64,000 bases of DNA, from positions 1 to 64,000 of the forward strand of contig NZ_BMQM01000014.1 of the NCBI RefSeq assembly GCF_014648115.1. Direction: 5' to 3'. Numbering within the stretch: position 1 is the stretch's first letter; each line of letters starts with the position of its first letter. This DNA comes from Deinococcus seoulensis (GTDB taxonomy: Bacteria; Deinococcota; Deinococci; Deinococcales; Deinococcaceae). Both the position numbers and the translations under genes were made by a program. This document shows, in pieces, positions 20,723-29,186 of this stretch. Under the pieces are notes generated by a model, which was not told where the DNA came from, ran no database searches, and was given only the letters and a program-made list of their open reading frames with translations.

Positions 20723-21088
20723 CCACCCACACTACCAGCGTCCGGGCGTCACTGACAACGCAGAGTGGCAACGTCCGGGAACGGCAGGCGTGCCGTGACG
20801 CTGGCCTGATGGGTGTCTCGTTCCGTCCTGTTCCAACGCCTCCTGGAAGCGGCGGCAGGGCAGTGGAGGGCGGCTACAGGCTGCTGTCTGAAGCAACGCT
20901 GGCCTCTTTCGGCAGGTAGGAAGGCTGCTGGATTCCGGGACGCTGGGGTTCGGGAGTTCCTGGCACGTCCGGGGAAGGCCGTGCCGGATGGGCCGGGTGT
21001 TCGGGCCAGCGACGGCGTTCTTCAGCTCGTATTAATCTTGGACGGATCTATATTTACACCCGTCCATTTTCGTGGCATGATCTGACCT
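20723..21088. other. Gene-free region between MerR and TetR genes
   Basis: These 366 bases carry the divergent promoters of the two regulators. Visible elements are TGACAACGCAGAGTGGCA near 20753 (a degenerate MerR-site copy) and the TetR-side inverted repeat at 21039-21066. An open frame of about 90 codons at 20813-21085 has no family resemblance and no ribosome-binding site, and I do not call it a gene. Confidence 0.6.
21039..21066. promoter_or_regulatory. Inverted repeat in the TetR-type promoter
   Basis: TGGACGG (21039-21045) and CCGTCCA (21060-21066) are perfect inverted arms around a 14-base AT-rich spacer containing TATATT. It lies 22 bases before the TetR start, the expected place for an autorepressor operator. 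Confidence 0.55.
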
Positions 21089-21688
21089 GTGGAGGTCACC
21101 CCAGCACCCGGACGCCGTGAACGCAAGAAACTCGAGACCTGGCGAACGATCCGCCACGTCGCCCTGAACCTGATCCTCGAACGCGGCTACAGCAACGTCA
21201 GCCTCGAGGACATCGCCCGGGCCGCCGACGTCTCCCGCGCCACGCTGTTCAACTACTTCCCGTCCAAGGAAGCCATGCTCTTCGCACCCGACCCCGAGGA
21301 ACAGCAGCGCTGGCAGGCCTTCCTGGACGCCCGCCCCCACGAAGAACACCCCTGGACCACCCTGGAAGCCTTCTTCCTCGACTACACCGCCGGGTACGAG
21401 ACGAAACTCCGACTGCAGAAGCAGCTGCAGGCCGAGGTCGCCGCGCTCCGCCAGGGCAACCAGGACGTCAGCGAACGCCTCAGCACCTTCCTCACCGACT
21501 GGCTCGGCGCGCGCCTGCACGCCCAGCGGCGCGACCCGCAGGACGCCGCCCTGCTGAGTGCCCTGGCCTTCACCGTCATGGGCGTCGTCTTCGCCCGCTG
21601 GCAGGCCGACGAGCCGTTCAGCGTCTTCCAGGACCTGCTGCGCACCACCTTCCGCCGCGCCGGACAGGGCCTGACCTCCACCCTCTGA
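21089..21688 (+). CDS. TetR/AcrR-family transcriptional regulator
   Basis: This 199-residue repressor has a TetR helix-turn-helix at residues 15-60 (LNLILERGYSNVSLEDIARA, ADVSRATLFNYFPSKEAML). The C-terminal ligand domain is helical. The start is the GTG at 21089. It probably controls itself through the inverted repeat upstream, and possibly the SDR-FMN reductase pair that follows after a repeat element. The inducer is unknown. Confidence 0.92.
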   Translation: MEVTPAPGRRERKKLETWRTIRHVALNLILERGYSNVSLEDIARAADVSRATLFNYFPSKEAMLFAPDPEEQQRWQAFLDARPHEEHPWTTLEAFFLDYTAGYETKLRLQKQLQAEVAALRQGNQDVSERLSTFLTDWLGARLHAQRRDPQDAALLSALAFTVMGVVFARWQADEPFSVFQDLLRTTFRRAGQGLTSTL

Positions 21689-21859
21689 TACGGGATGAAA
21701 TTGACTTGCTTCCAGTCTGGTCGCGTTCCGTTGTCCCCTCTCCCCTCGTGGGAGAGGGAGGGACTCGCAGAGCTGCGCAGCTGAGGAGCGAAGCGACGGA
21801 AGGGCGAGGGGGCCACCGGGTGACCCTGTCTGGTTTGGAATCAATTCAGTCCCGTATGA
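21686..21859. repeat. Stop-codon-flanked palindromic repeat (long form)
   Basis: This element of about 174 bp begins with TGATACGGGA, whose TGA is the stop of the TetR gene, and ends with TCCCGTATGA, an inverted copy with one mismatch. Sub-terminal sequences (ATGAAATTGA / TCAATTCAGT) extend the inverted repeat. The interior contains a hairpin-rich segment, CCCTCTCCC with GGGAGAGGG and GCTGCGCAGC, of a type common among Deinococcus intergenic repeats. Compare the elements at 39793 and 60021. Confidence 0.75.
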
Positions 21860-21973
21860 CCTCCACACGCTGACCCGCCCCACCTGATCCATCTACAGCC
21901 CCCCCCTCAGGTTCCGTCCCGCACGGCGCCACACTCCTCTCATACCCCAATCTCGGGGAAAGGCAGGTTCATC

Positions 21974-22786
21974 ATGTCCAGAGTCTGGTTCATCACCGGC
22001 GCGTCACGCGGCTTCGGCCGGGAATTCGCCCTCGCTGCCCTGAATCGCGGGGATCGCGTCGCCGCCACCGCCCGCACCCTCAGCACCCTCGACGACCTGA
22101 AAGCCCACGGTGAGGCGTTCCTGCCCATCGAACTCGACGTGACCGACCGCGCCGCCGATTTCGCGGCCGTGCAGCAGGCGCACGCGCACTTCGGGCAGCT
22201 GGACATCGTCGTGAACAACGCCGGGTACGGCCACTTCGGGTTCTTCGAGGAGATCAGCGAACAGGAAGCCCGCGACCAGCTGGAAACCAACGTGTTCGGC
22301 GCCATGTGGATCACGCAGGCTGCGCTGCCGATCATGCGCGCCCAGGGCGGCGGGCACATCATTCAGGTGTCCAGCATGGGCGGGCAGGTGGCGTTCCCCA
22401 GCCTGAGCATCTACCACGCCTCCAAGTGGGCGCTGGAAGGCATGAGCGAGGCGCTCGCGCAGGAGGTCGCCGCGCAGGGCATCCGGGTCACGCTGGTGGA
22501 ACCCGGCGCGTACGGCACCGACTGGGCCGGCACGTCCGCCAACCACTCGCAGCCCAACCCCGTATACGACGGGTTCCGTCAGGCCATGGCGGAGCGCGGC
22601 GCCGGTACGCAGATGGGCGACCCGGCCGCCGCCGCCCGCGCCCTGCTGAACGTCGTGGACAGCGAGCACCCGCCGCTGCGCGTCCTGTTCGGCACGCAGG
22701 CCTACGACGTGGTGCAGGGCATCACGGCGCAGCGCGTGCAGACCTGGAAGGACTGGGAAACCGTGTCCCGCGAGGCGCAGGGCTGA
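21974..22786 (+). CDS. SDR family NAD(P)-dependent oxidoreductase
   Basis: This is a 270-residue classical SDR. It has TGASRGFG for cofactor binding, NNAGYG, Ser in VSSMGG and the catalytic YHASK. Substrate specificity cannot be told. The next gene, an FMN reductase, begins on the base after this stop, so the two form an operon. The upstream TetR gene reads in the same direction, separated by a repeat element. Confidence 0.92.
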   Translation: MSRVWFITGASRGFGREFALAALNRGDRVAATARTLSTLDDLKAHGEAFLPIELDVTDRAADFAAVQQAHAHFGQLDIVVNNAGYGHFGFFEEISEQEARDQLETNVFGAMWITQAALPIMRAQGGGHIIQVSSMGGQVAFPSLSIYHASKWALEGMSEALAQEVAAQGIRVTLVEPGAYGTDWAGTSANHSQPNPVYDGFRQAMAERGAGTQMGDPAAAARALLNVVDSEHPPLRVLFGTQAYDVVQGITAQRVQTWKDWETVSREAQG

Positions 22787-23362
22787 ATGCCGCGCATCGG
22801 TGTCATCGTCGGCAGCACCCGCCAGGGCCGCTTCGCGGATCAGGTCATGGCGTGGCTCACGCCGTTCCTGGAGGGGCGAACCGACCTGAGTTTCGAGACC
22901 CTCGACCTGCGTGACTTCGACCTGCCGTTCTTCGACGAGCGGGCCTCGAACGCCTACGCCCCCACGCAGAACGCAGAGGGCCGCCGCTGGCAGGAGACGC
23001 TGGCCGGATTCGACGGGTTCATCTTCCTGGTCGCCGAGTACAACCACGCCCCGACCGCCGCCCTGAAAAACGCGCTGGACTACGCGTACCCGGAATGGCA
23101 ACGCAAACCCGGCGCCTGCGTCGGCTACGGCGGGGTCGGCGGCGCCCGCGCCGTGGAGGGGCTACGGACCATCCTGATCGAACTGCAGATGGCGCCCGTG
23201 CGGCACGCCGTGCACATCGCCGGGAACGACTTCTACGCCGCCGTGACCGGACAGCGGCCCCTGGGTGCCCTCACGTACCTGGACGCCAGCGTGAACGCCA
23301 TGCTGGACGACCTGTCCTGGTGGACGCACGCGCTGAACGCCGCCCGCACCGCCACGGCCTGA
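22787..23362 (+). CDS. NADPH-dependent FMN reductase (flavodoxin-fold)
   Basis: This 191-residue flavoprotein has the phosphate-binding loop GSTRQGRFAD near the N-terminus and the family motif AEYNHAPTAALKNALDY. It would reduce FMN, quinones or azo compounds with NAD(P)H in the cytoplasm. It directly abuts the SDR stop, so it is co-translated. It is not an HpaC-type flavin reductase, which belongs to a different fold. A second in-frame TGA lies 18 bases after the stop, inside the palindrome at 23378. Confidence 0.92.
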   Translation: MPRIGVIVGSTRQGRFADQVMAWLTPFLEGRTDLSFETLDLRDFDLPFFDERASNAYAPTQNAEGRRWQETLAGFDGFIFLVAEYNHAPTAALKNALDYAYPEWQRKPGACVGYGGVGGARAVEGLRTILIELQMAPVRHAVHIAGNDFYAAVTGQRPLGALTYLDASVNAMLDDLSWWTHALNAARTATA

Positions 23363-23377
23363 CTCGCCCCTGGCCCC

Positions 23378-23396
23378 TGAACCGGACTCCGATTCA
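23378..23396. repeat. Minimal stop-codon palindrome
   Basis: TGAACCGGACTCCGATTCA is a 19-bp palindrome (8 of 9 arm positions pair). Its right end is the stop codon of the convergent gene ending at 23394; its left TGA is in frame with, and 18 bases after, the FMN reductase stop. It is the same family as the element at 60021, whose ends it matches, but without any interior. Confidence 0.7.
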
Positions 23397-25481
23397 GGTC
23401 AGGGCGTTCAAGATGGCGCTGAGGTCCCGGTGGAGTTCCCCGGTGCGTTCGTAGTGCCGGTACGGGGCGGGGAAGGTCGCCAGGAGCCACTCGGGGCCGC
23501 GCGCCGCGAGGGGGTCACGCAGATGCGGGACACCCAGGTCGGTGAACATGCGGGCCAGCGCGGCGGCGTACGCGGCGGGCGTGCGCGGGTCGCTCCGGTC
23601 GGTGAAGACCTTCCTGGGCGGGCTGGCGGCGCGGGTGGCGCGGCGGTACACGTCCAGCGCGTGCCGCGCGGCCCGCACCTGCTCGGGGTCGAGTTTGCCG
23701 GGGGGTTGATGCACGGCGCGGCTCACGGCGCGGCGGTGCCGGGGCGGCACGAGGCTGGACAGGCCGCGCCCCCAGCCGTCCTGCAGTTCGGGGCGCTCGG
23801 CGCTGAGCGGATCGGTGCGCAGCGGATCGGCGTTCGGCAGGTCGGTGCCCGGCGTGACCGGGGCGGGCGGCGGAGTCTGCGCGTTCGGCTGTTTCGGGGG
23901 CTTCTTCGGTGATGCCCCCGGTGCCTGCTTCGACTGTGCCTGCTTCGGCTGCACCTGTTTCAGCTGTGCGGGGGCCGGTTTCCCGCCTTTCCCTGGCGCC
24001 GCTTTCGCCTGCGCCGTCCCGGCTGGCGCGGCGTTCACTGCGGCGGCCTTCCGGCCGGGCCGGGCGGCGGGCGGCGTGGGGGCCGGGGCGTCCCGGCGGG
24101 TGCCGTTCAGGGCGCGGCCGATCAGCTCCGATTCCTGAATGGGTTTGCCGTCACGGTAACGTTGCCACAACCCGTCGAGGACGATCAGGCTGGTCGCCTG
24201 CCGCCGCTGGTGCAGCAGTTCACGGGCGCGTTCCACCCGTTTCTCACGGCCCAGCAGCAGCGCCACGTACGTCAGGAACTGCCGCGCGGTCCGGGGCACG
24301 CCCGGCTCACCCTGGTCCGGCAGGGCCAGCAGCGTCTGCCGCAGCGCGGCGTAATCGTCGGCTCGCAGCGCCCCGGTGTTCACGCCGGCCTCCACGCGCC
24401 GCCACTGCGCGGCGCTGAACACGGCCTTCAGGCCCCACAGCCACGCGCGCGCGCCCTGCACGTGCGGGTCGCCGCGCACGTCCAGCAGTTCCAGGCCACT
24501 CTCGGGTTCGATGACCCGTTCTATGCGCGCGGCCCGCACGGCCGGCCTGAGCCGCTCGGGCGGCCCCAGGTCCCGCAGGCGTTCCAGGACCGCCTCGCTG
24601 CGCGTCAGCGTCTGCAGCAGCGTCAGGTCCTCCAGGCGGAAGGGGCGGCGCCCACGGATGGTTTCCAGCAGGAAGTCACGGGTGTCGTCCGGCAGGTCCA
24701 GGTGCTCCTGCACCGCCCCCCAGTGCCCCACGAGATTCGTGAGGCGACTGGCGCGCAGGTACTCCTCCCACTCGGTGTGATCCATGCGGTTCCCCGCCCC
24801 GGCGCGGGCGCGCAGGGTGCGGCGCGGCCGGGCGTCCGGCGAGACCTGCGGCTGGAACGCGGCGGGCGAAGGCGTGAACGCACTCGGGGCGGGCAGTTCG
24901 CTGCGCGTGCGGGTCAGGACCCGCAGTTCGGTCAGCAGTGCCAGCGGCAGGGGTTTCTCGGCGTCCTGCAGGCGCTGGAGTTTCTCACGCAGGTCCGCGC
25001 TCAGGCCGCCGCTGCCCGCCATGGCCGGCAGCACCCAGTCGAACCCCTGCGCGCGCAGGTACTCCCGCCAGTTCCCGGCGCTGGCCAGCAGGTCCGCCTG
25101 CGTCTGCGTCTGCGTGCGCCGCACGTGCGCGCCCACCTGATCGGTCAGGTGCGCCCCGACCTGCCGCCCGCGTTCCTCGCCCAGCACCCGCGCGAACACG
25201 CAGGAACTCCCGATCGGGCCGATCTGCTCGCCGTCCAGGGTCGTCACGCGGAACTCGTACCGCAGGTGATGCCCGGACCCCGGCGGGCACAGCAGGCACT
25301 TCAGGTGCGCCTGCCGCGCCCCGTGATCCACGACGTGCAGACCCAGGAACAGGTCGAAGGCCACCGGCTCGGCGCGCCCCGGCACCACCAGCGAGGCGTG
25401 CGAGAGACCCTGATCGGTCAGTTGCTGATGAACGCTTTCCAGGGTGGAACGCGCGGCGGGAACGTGTGCAAGCAGGTACAT
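23394..25481 (-). CDS. Uncharacterised 695-residue protein with Pro/Ala/Lys-rich linker
   Basis: I do not recognise a family. The N-terminal third carries a possible zinc-binding feature, HVVDHG followed by KCLLCPPGSGHH. The middle is helical (EEYLRASRLTNL, WREYLRAQGF are similar short words, suggesting a duplicated helical unit). A disordered segment rich in Pro, Ala, Lys and Gln occupies about residues 500-590, followed by an Arg-rich C-terminal domain. The start is the Met at 25481 (MYLLAHVPAARS); the frame extends to 25637 but that part is Arg/Pro-rich and unlikely. It has no operon partner. Confidence 0.72.
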   Translation of the reverse strand: MYLLAHVPAARSTLESVHQQLTDQGLSHASLVVPGRAEPVAFDLFLGLHVVDHGARQAHLKCLLCPPGSGHHLRYEFRVTTLDGEQIGPIGSSCVFARVLGEERGRQVGAHLTDQVGAHVRRTQTQTQADLLASAGNWREYLRAQGFDWVLPAMAGSGGLSADLREKLQRLQDAEKPLPLALLTELRVLTRTRSELPAPSAFTPSPAAFQPQVSPDARPRRTLRARAGAGNRMDHTEWEEYLRASRLTNLVGHWGAVQEHLDLPDDTRDFLLETIRGRRPFRLEDLTLLQTLTRSEAVLERLRDLGPPERLRPAVRAARIERVIEPESGLELLDVRGDPHVQGARAWLWGLKAVFSAAQWRRVEAGVNTGALRADDYAALRQTLLALPDQGEPGVPRTARQFLTYVALLLGREKRVERARELLHQRRQATSLIVLDGLWQRYRDGKPIQESELIGRALNGTRRDAPAPTPPAARPGRKAAAVNAAPAGTAQAKAAPGKGGKPAPAQLKQVQPKQAQSKQAPGASPKKPPKQPNAQTPPPAPVTPGTDLPNADPLRTDPLSAERPELQDGWGRGLSSLVPPRHRRAVSRAVHQPPGKLDPEQVRAARHALDVYRRATRAASPPRKVFTDRSDPRTPAAYAAALARMFTDLGVPHLRDPLAARGPEWLLATFPAPYRHYERTGELHRDLSAILNALT

Positions 25482-25650
25482 GACAGGCAGAAGGCAGCTT
25501 TCCGGAGGGGAGAGGGCACGCCCACACGCAGGTCTTCGGCGTGGGCGGCGGGGCGGGAGAGACTCGGACTGGAGCTGCCGGGCAGCCTGCGCGGCCAGCT
25601 CCGGTCGCCGGGCAGCGAACGCCCCAGAGTATGACACGGGGCGCCCGTCC

Positions 25651-25680
25651 GTTGTGCACCGGGCTGTTGTGCACCGGGCC
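25651..25680. repeat. Tandem 15-bp repeat
   Basis: GTTGTGCACCGGGC(T/C) occurs twice in direct tandem, each copy carrying the palindrome GTGCAC. It lies in the 231-base gap upstream of the 695-residue gene. It could be an operator or a remnant. Nothing else is recognisable in 25482-25712. Confidence 0.45.
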
Positions 25681-25712
25681 GCCTGACGCGGGCTACCTGC
25701 GCCGCCGCCCGC

Positions 25713-25946
25713 TCAGCAGACCTGCACGACCGGCAGGCCCCGCAGCGCCCCGAACTGGTGAACGCGGTCCGCGACGTGCCCCACGCCGACCGCGCAGTGG
25801 TGCGCCGGCCCCTGCGCGTTCCACGCCTCCACGAACGCCCGCGCGCCGATGGGAAAGCGGTAACGGCTGTTCGTGTTCCCGATCTCCAGGATCGGGCCGG
25901 GCACCGACTGCCCCTGCGCGACGAGGAGTTTCAGGCCGCCAGCCAT
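25713..25946 (-). pseudogene. C-terminal remnant of an L-fucose/L-arabinose isomerase-like gene
   Basis: About 78 codons remain that read like the C-terminal end of the FucI-like sugar isomerases (ILEIGNTNSRYRFPIG, WNAQGPAHHCAVGVGHVAD). Full-length members have about 450-500 residues, so at least 80 percent is missing, and hairpin repeat sequence begins directly where the homology stops. The fragment lies at the end of the rhamnose transporter operon, on the same strand. It suggests a second deoxysugar isomerase was once part of this island and was lost. Expression as a functional protein is unlikely. Confidence 0.7.
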
Positions 25947-25963
25947 TCGCAGCGCTCCGTTGC

Positions 25964-26074
25964 GGCGAGGGCAGGAATGCGCCGCCCTCGCCTTCACTGC
26001 GGCCGTTCACCGCCCGGTGACTCGCTCCGCTCGGGTCAGGGCTGGGGAGGGCGCAGTTCCCTCCCAGCCCTGAC
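25964..26074. repeat. Pair of hairpins downstream of rhaS
   Basis: Two strong hairpins follow the rhaS stop on the minus strand. One has arms at 26035-26051 and 26059-26074 (GTCAGGGCTGGG..., one bulged base). The other has perfect 9-bp arms GGCGAGGGC (25964-25972) and GCCCTCGCC (25984-25992). The first probably ends the transporter operon. Together they resemble a Deinococcus intergenic repeat and mark the breakpoint of the isomerase remnant. Confidence 0.6.
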
Positions 26075-26083
26075 CGCCGACGT

Positions 26084-27085
26084 TCAGAAGTCGAACTTGT
26101 CGATGTTGGCCTTGTCGAAGGTGTAGGGCGGCCCGACGATGATCTCGCCGTTCTTGCCGATGGTGTACTCGCCGAGTTTCCCGGCCTTGAACTTCTCGCC
26201 CTGCTTGCCGCTGATCTGCCCGCTGACGAGCGCGGCGGCGGCGTACGTGGCAAGGTAGCCGACGTCGGCGGGATTCCACAGCTGGAAGGCGGTGACGGTG
26301 CCGTCCTTGACGAACGCGCGCATCTGGTTGGGCGTGCCGAGGCCGGTGAGCATGACCTTGCCCTTGCTGGGGCTGGTGGACAGGTAGCGCGCGCCGGCGC
26401 TGATGCCGACCGTGGTGGGCGAGATGACGCCCTTCAGGTTCGGGTACGCCTGGATCAGGCCCTGCATCTCGGTGAAGGACTTCTGGTCGTCGTCGTTGCC
26501 GTACGCGATCTTGACGAGTTTCATGTCCTTGTACTTGGGCAGTTTGAGTTCTTCCTGCATCCACTTGATCCAGGTGTTCTGGTTCGTGGCGTTCGGCGTG
26601 GCACTCAGGACGGCGATGTCACCCTTGTATCCGATGAGCTTGCCGAGAAGCTGAACCTGCGCGCGGCCGATGCCCTCGCTGTTCGCCTGGTTGATGAACA
26701 GCGTGCGTCCCGACACGGCGGTGTCGGAGTCCATGGTGACGATCTTCATGCCGCTCGCCTTGGCCCGCGCGAGGTACGGCAGCAGGGCGTTGGCGTCGTT
26801 CGCGGCGAGGATCAGGGCGTCCTGCCGCTGGGCGATGGCGGTGTTGATGTAACTGACCTGACTGCTGGCGCCCGCGTCGGACGGACCGACGACCTTGACG
26901 ACCGCGCCGGTCTCCTTGCCGGCCGCGGCGCCGCCGCCCGTCTGGATGACGTTGTAGGGGTTGTTGATGTTCTTGGGAAGCAGCGTGATCTTCAGGCCCT
27001 TTTTCAGGGCGGGCGTCTGCGCGTAGGCCAGGGTGGCGAGGGAGCCGAGGGCAAGTGCGGACAGCAGCAGGGAACGCTTTTTCAT
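26084..27085 (-). CDS. rhaS: Rhamnose ABC transporter, substrate-binding protein
   Basis: This 333-residue protein of the periplasmic sugar-binding (PBP1) family captures the sugar for import. It has a Sec signal peptide (Lys-Lys-Arg, a hydrophobic core, and a likely cut after AYA near residue 22). Sugar-binding features follow, such as KNINNPYNVIQ and the DSDTAVSGR segment. No lipobox Cys is present. The start at 27085 has a GGAGGT site. A longer open frame to 28159 is a shadow of the permease gene. Assignment to rhamnose rests on the operon with RhaTPQM and the divergent rhamnose enzymes. Confidence 0.9.
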   Translation of the reverse strand: MKKRSLLLSALALGSLATLAYAQTPALKKGLKITLLPKNINNPYNVIQTGGGAAAGKETGAVVKVVGPSDAGASSQVSYINTAIAQRQDALILAANDANALLPYLARAKASGMKIVTMDSDTAVSGRTLFINQANSEGIGRAQVQLLGKLIGYKGDIAVLSATPNATNQNTWIKWMQEELKLPKYKDMKLVKIAYGNDDDQKSFTEMQGLIQAYPNLKGVISPTTVGISAGARYLSTSPSKGKVMLTGLGTPNQMRAFVKDGTVTAFQLWNPADVGYLATYAAAALVSGQISGKQGEKFKAGKLGEYTIGKNGEIIVGPPYTFDKANIDKFDF

Positions 27086-27153
27086 ACGACCTCCGGGTGG
27101 AGTGAGGGGGCGGACTGGGGATGGGTCGGTGGCGTGTGGTGCGGGCGGGTGGC

Positions 27154-28143
27154 TCAGGGGCTCACGGTGGCCTCCCTGGATGTCCGCCGCTGCCGGGCGG
27201 TCTGCACGCGGGCCACGAGGTTCGGGACGAGCACCGACCCGATCAGGAGCAGGCCGGTCACGATGGTGAGGATCTCGTTGCTGACGTCCACGATGGTCAG
27301 CGCGCCGTTGATCAGGCCGATCAGGAACACGGCCAGCACCGCGCCGACCACCGAGCCGCGCCCGCCGAAGATGCTGACCCCGCCCAGCAGCACGGCCGCG
27401 ATCACGCCGAGTTCGAAGCCGGCCGCGTTGTCGCCGCGCGCACTGGCGAAGCGGAAGGTGTACACCACGCCGGCCAGGGCGGACATCAGGCCGGACATCA
27501 CGAACAGCAGCAGCTTGGTGCGTTCGACCCGCAGCCCGGAGAAGCGCGCGGCGACCTCGTTCGCGCCGATGGCGTACAGCGAGCGCCCGAACGGCGTGGC
27601 GTGCAGGATCACGGCGGTCAGGATCGCCAGTGCGACGCCCAGCGCGATGGGAATGGGAATCAGCGTGCCGGGCACCGTGCCGAAGCCGAAGTTCGTGTAG
27701 GCCTGCGGGAACTCCGCGACGGCGCGGTCGCCGAGCAGCACGAAGGCCAGTCCGCGGTACAGGGCGAGCGTGCCGATGGTCACGGCCAGCGACGGCAGGC
27801 CCAGCCGCGTGACGAGCAGACCGTTGAGCAGGCCCGCCAGCCCACCGGCGACGAAGGACGCGAGAATCGCCAGCGGCATGGGCACGCCCGCCGCGAACAG
27901 CACGCCCAGCACGGCCGAGCACAGGCCCAGGATGCTCGCCACGGACAGGTCGATCTCGGCCACGATCACGAGCAGGGTCATGGTCAGCGCCATGAGCAGG
28001 ATCTCGCTGAAGTTCGCGGTCAGGAACGACAGGTTCTGGGTGGTCAGGAAGTCCCTGGAGAGCAGGCCGCCGCCGAGCAGCGCGACGATCACGAGCAGGG
28101 CCAGGGTGGTCTCCCAGCCGGGCAGGTTCCGCAGGGTCTTCAT
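27154..28143 (-). CDS. rhaQ: Rhamnose ABC transporter permease
   Basis: This 329-residue inner-membrane permease of the ribose/rhamnose (BPD-transp-2) type has about 8-10 hydrophobic segments. The conserved cytoplasmic loop for ATPase contact lies near GRSLYAIGANEVAARFSGL, and the family motif VAEIDLSVASILGL is in an early loop. It overlaps the upstream permease gene by 4 bases (ATGA), giving a heterodimeric channel. The C-terminal tail is Arg-rich. Confidence 0.9.
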   Translation of the reverse strand: MKTLRNLPGWETTLALLVIVALLGGGLLSRDFLTTQNLSFLTANFSEILLMALTMTLLVIVAEIDLSVASILGLCSAVLGVLFAAGVPMPLAILASFVAGGLAGLLNGLLVTRLGLPSLAVTIGTLALYRGLAFVLLGDRAVAEFPQAYTNFGFGTVPGTLIPIPIALGVALAILTAVILHATPFGRSLYAIGANEVAARFSGLRVERTKLLLFVMSGLMSALAGVVYTFRFASARGDNAAGFELGVIAAVLLGGVSIFGGRGSVVGAVLAVFLIGLINGALTIVDVSNEILTIVTGLLLIGSVLVPNLVARVQTARQRRTSREATVSP

Positions 28144-29186
28144 TTTGTCCTCCTGTCACGTTCCGGGGCGGCCTGAAGATGCCGCGCCGCGCGCCGGGCG
28201 ACGAGCATGTCCACGCTGATCGCCCCGAGCAGCAGCGCGCCCTGGATGGCCTGCTGGTAGAAACCCGGCGCGCGCAGGGTCACCAGGGCGCTGCCCATCA
28301 CGCCCAGCAGCAGCGCGCCGATGCCCGCGCCGAGCAGCGTGCCGACCCCGCCGCCGATGCTCACGCCGCCCACCACGGCCGCCGCGATGACCTGCAACTC
28401 CAGGCCCGTGCCGGCGGTGGCGTCCACGGTGCCGAAGCGCGCGAGGTACAGCACGCCCGCCAGTCCCGCGATGGCGCCGCTCAGGACGAAGCCCGTCATG
28501 GTGCGCCGCGTGACGCTGATCCCAGCCAGCACGGCCGCCTCGGCGTTCGAGCCGAGCGCGTAGTACTCGCGCCCGCCGCGCCACGAGCCCAGGTACGCCC
28601 CGAAGCCCAGCATGACCACCAGCACCAGCAGCACGAGGTTCGGGACGCCCAGCACACTGCCGGTGCCGAAACTCAGGAACCCGGCCGGCAGGTTCGAGGC
28701 GTTGATCTGCCCGCCGTCCACGACGGCGTACGTGACGCCCCGGAAGACGTACAGCGTGCCGAGCGTGGCGACCAGCGCCGGTACCCGCCCGTACGCGACG
28801 AGCAGGCCGTTCACGGAACCCAGCGCGGCCCCCAGCGCGAGGCCGAACAGCAGCGCCAGCGGGACCGGCAACCCCGGGTACGCCATGAACAGCGACCCGG
28901 TCAGGAACGCGCTCAGGCCGACCACGCTGCTGATGCTGAGGTCCACGTGCTTCATCACGAGTACAGTGGTGGCGCCGACGACCAGCAGCGCGATGATCGC
29001 CACGTTCAGCAGCAGGTCGCGCACGCTGCCCGCTCCCAGGAACAGCGGGTTGATGGCCGCCGTGCCCAGCGTGACGAGCAGCAGCAGCCCGATCAGTCCG
29101 GCCTCGCGGGCGCGCAGCAGCCGGGTCAGCAGGCCCGGCGCGTCCGACGTGGCCGGGGTGGGGACAGTGTCACTGCGGGTCATCAC
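28140..29186 (-). CDS. rhaP: Rhamnose ABC transporter permease
   Basis: This 348-residue permease is a paralogue of the next gene, with the same fold: [17 protein letters not shown] and the ATPase-contact loop [18 protein letters not shown]. The hydrophilic N-terminal 25 residues are cytoplasmic. It overlaps both neighbours by 4 bases (the rhaT stop and the rhaQ start). The two permeases together form the channel; which one is RhaP and which RhaQ follows the usual gene order. Confidence 0.9.
   Translation of the reverse strand: MMTRSDTVPTPATSDAPGLLTRLLRAREAGLIGLLLLVTLGTAAINPLFLGAGSVRDLLLNVAIIALLVVGATTVLVMKHVDLSISSVVGLSAFLTGSLFMAYPGLPVPLALLFGLALGAALGSVNGLLVAYGRVPALVATLGTLYVFRGVTYAVVDGGQINASNLPAGFLSFGTGSVLGVPNLVLLVLVVMLGFGAYLGSWRGGREYYALGSNAEAAVLAGISVTRRTMTGFVLSGAIAGLAGVLYLARFGTVDATAGTGLELQVIAAAVVGGVSIGGGVGTLLGAGIGALLLGVMGSALVTLRAPGFYQQAIQGALLLGAISVDMLVARRAARHLQAAPERDRRTK

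Noticed and set aside
20813..21085. Open frame of about 90 codons before the TetR gene
   Set aside because: No ribosome-binding site, no family resemblance, and it runs through the TetR operator-like repeat.
25541..26126. Several + strand open frames around the isomerase remnant
   Set aside because: Proline/arginine-rich and mutually overlapping, with no start signals; the minus-strand remnant has recognisable isomerase sequence.
27086..28159. Extension of the rhaS frame over the permease gene
   Set aside because: The signal peptide at 27085 with a GGAGGT site fixes the true start; the extension is a shadow frame.
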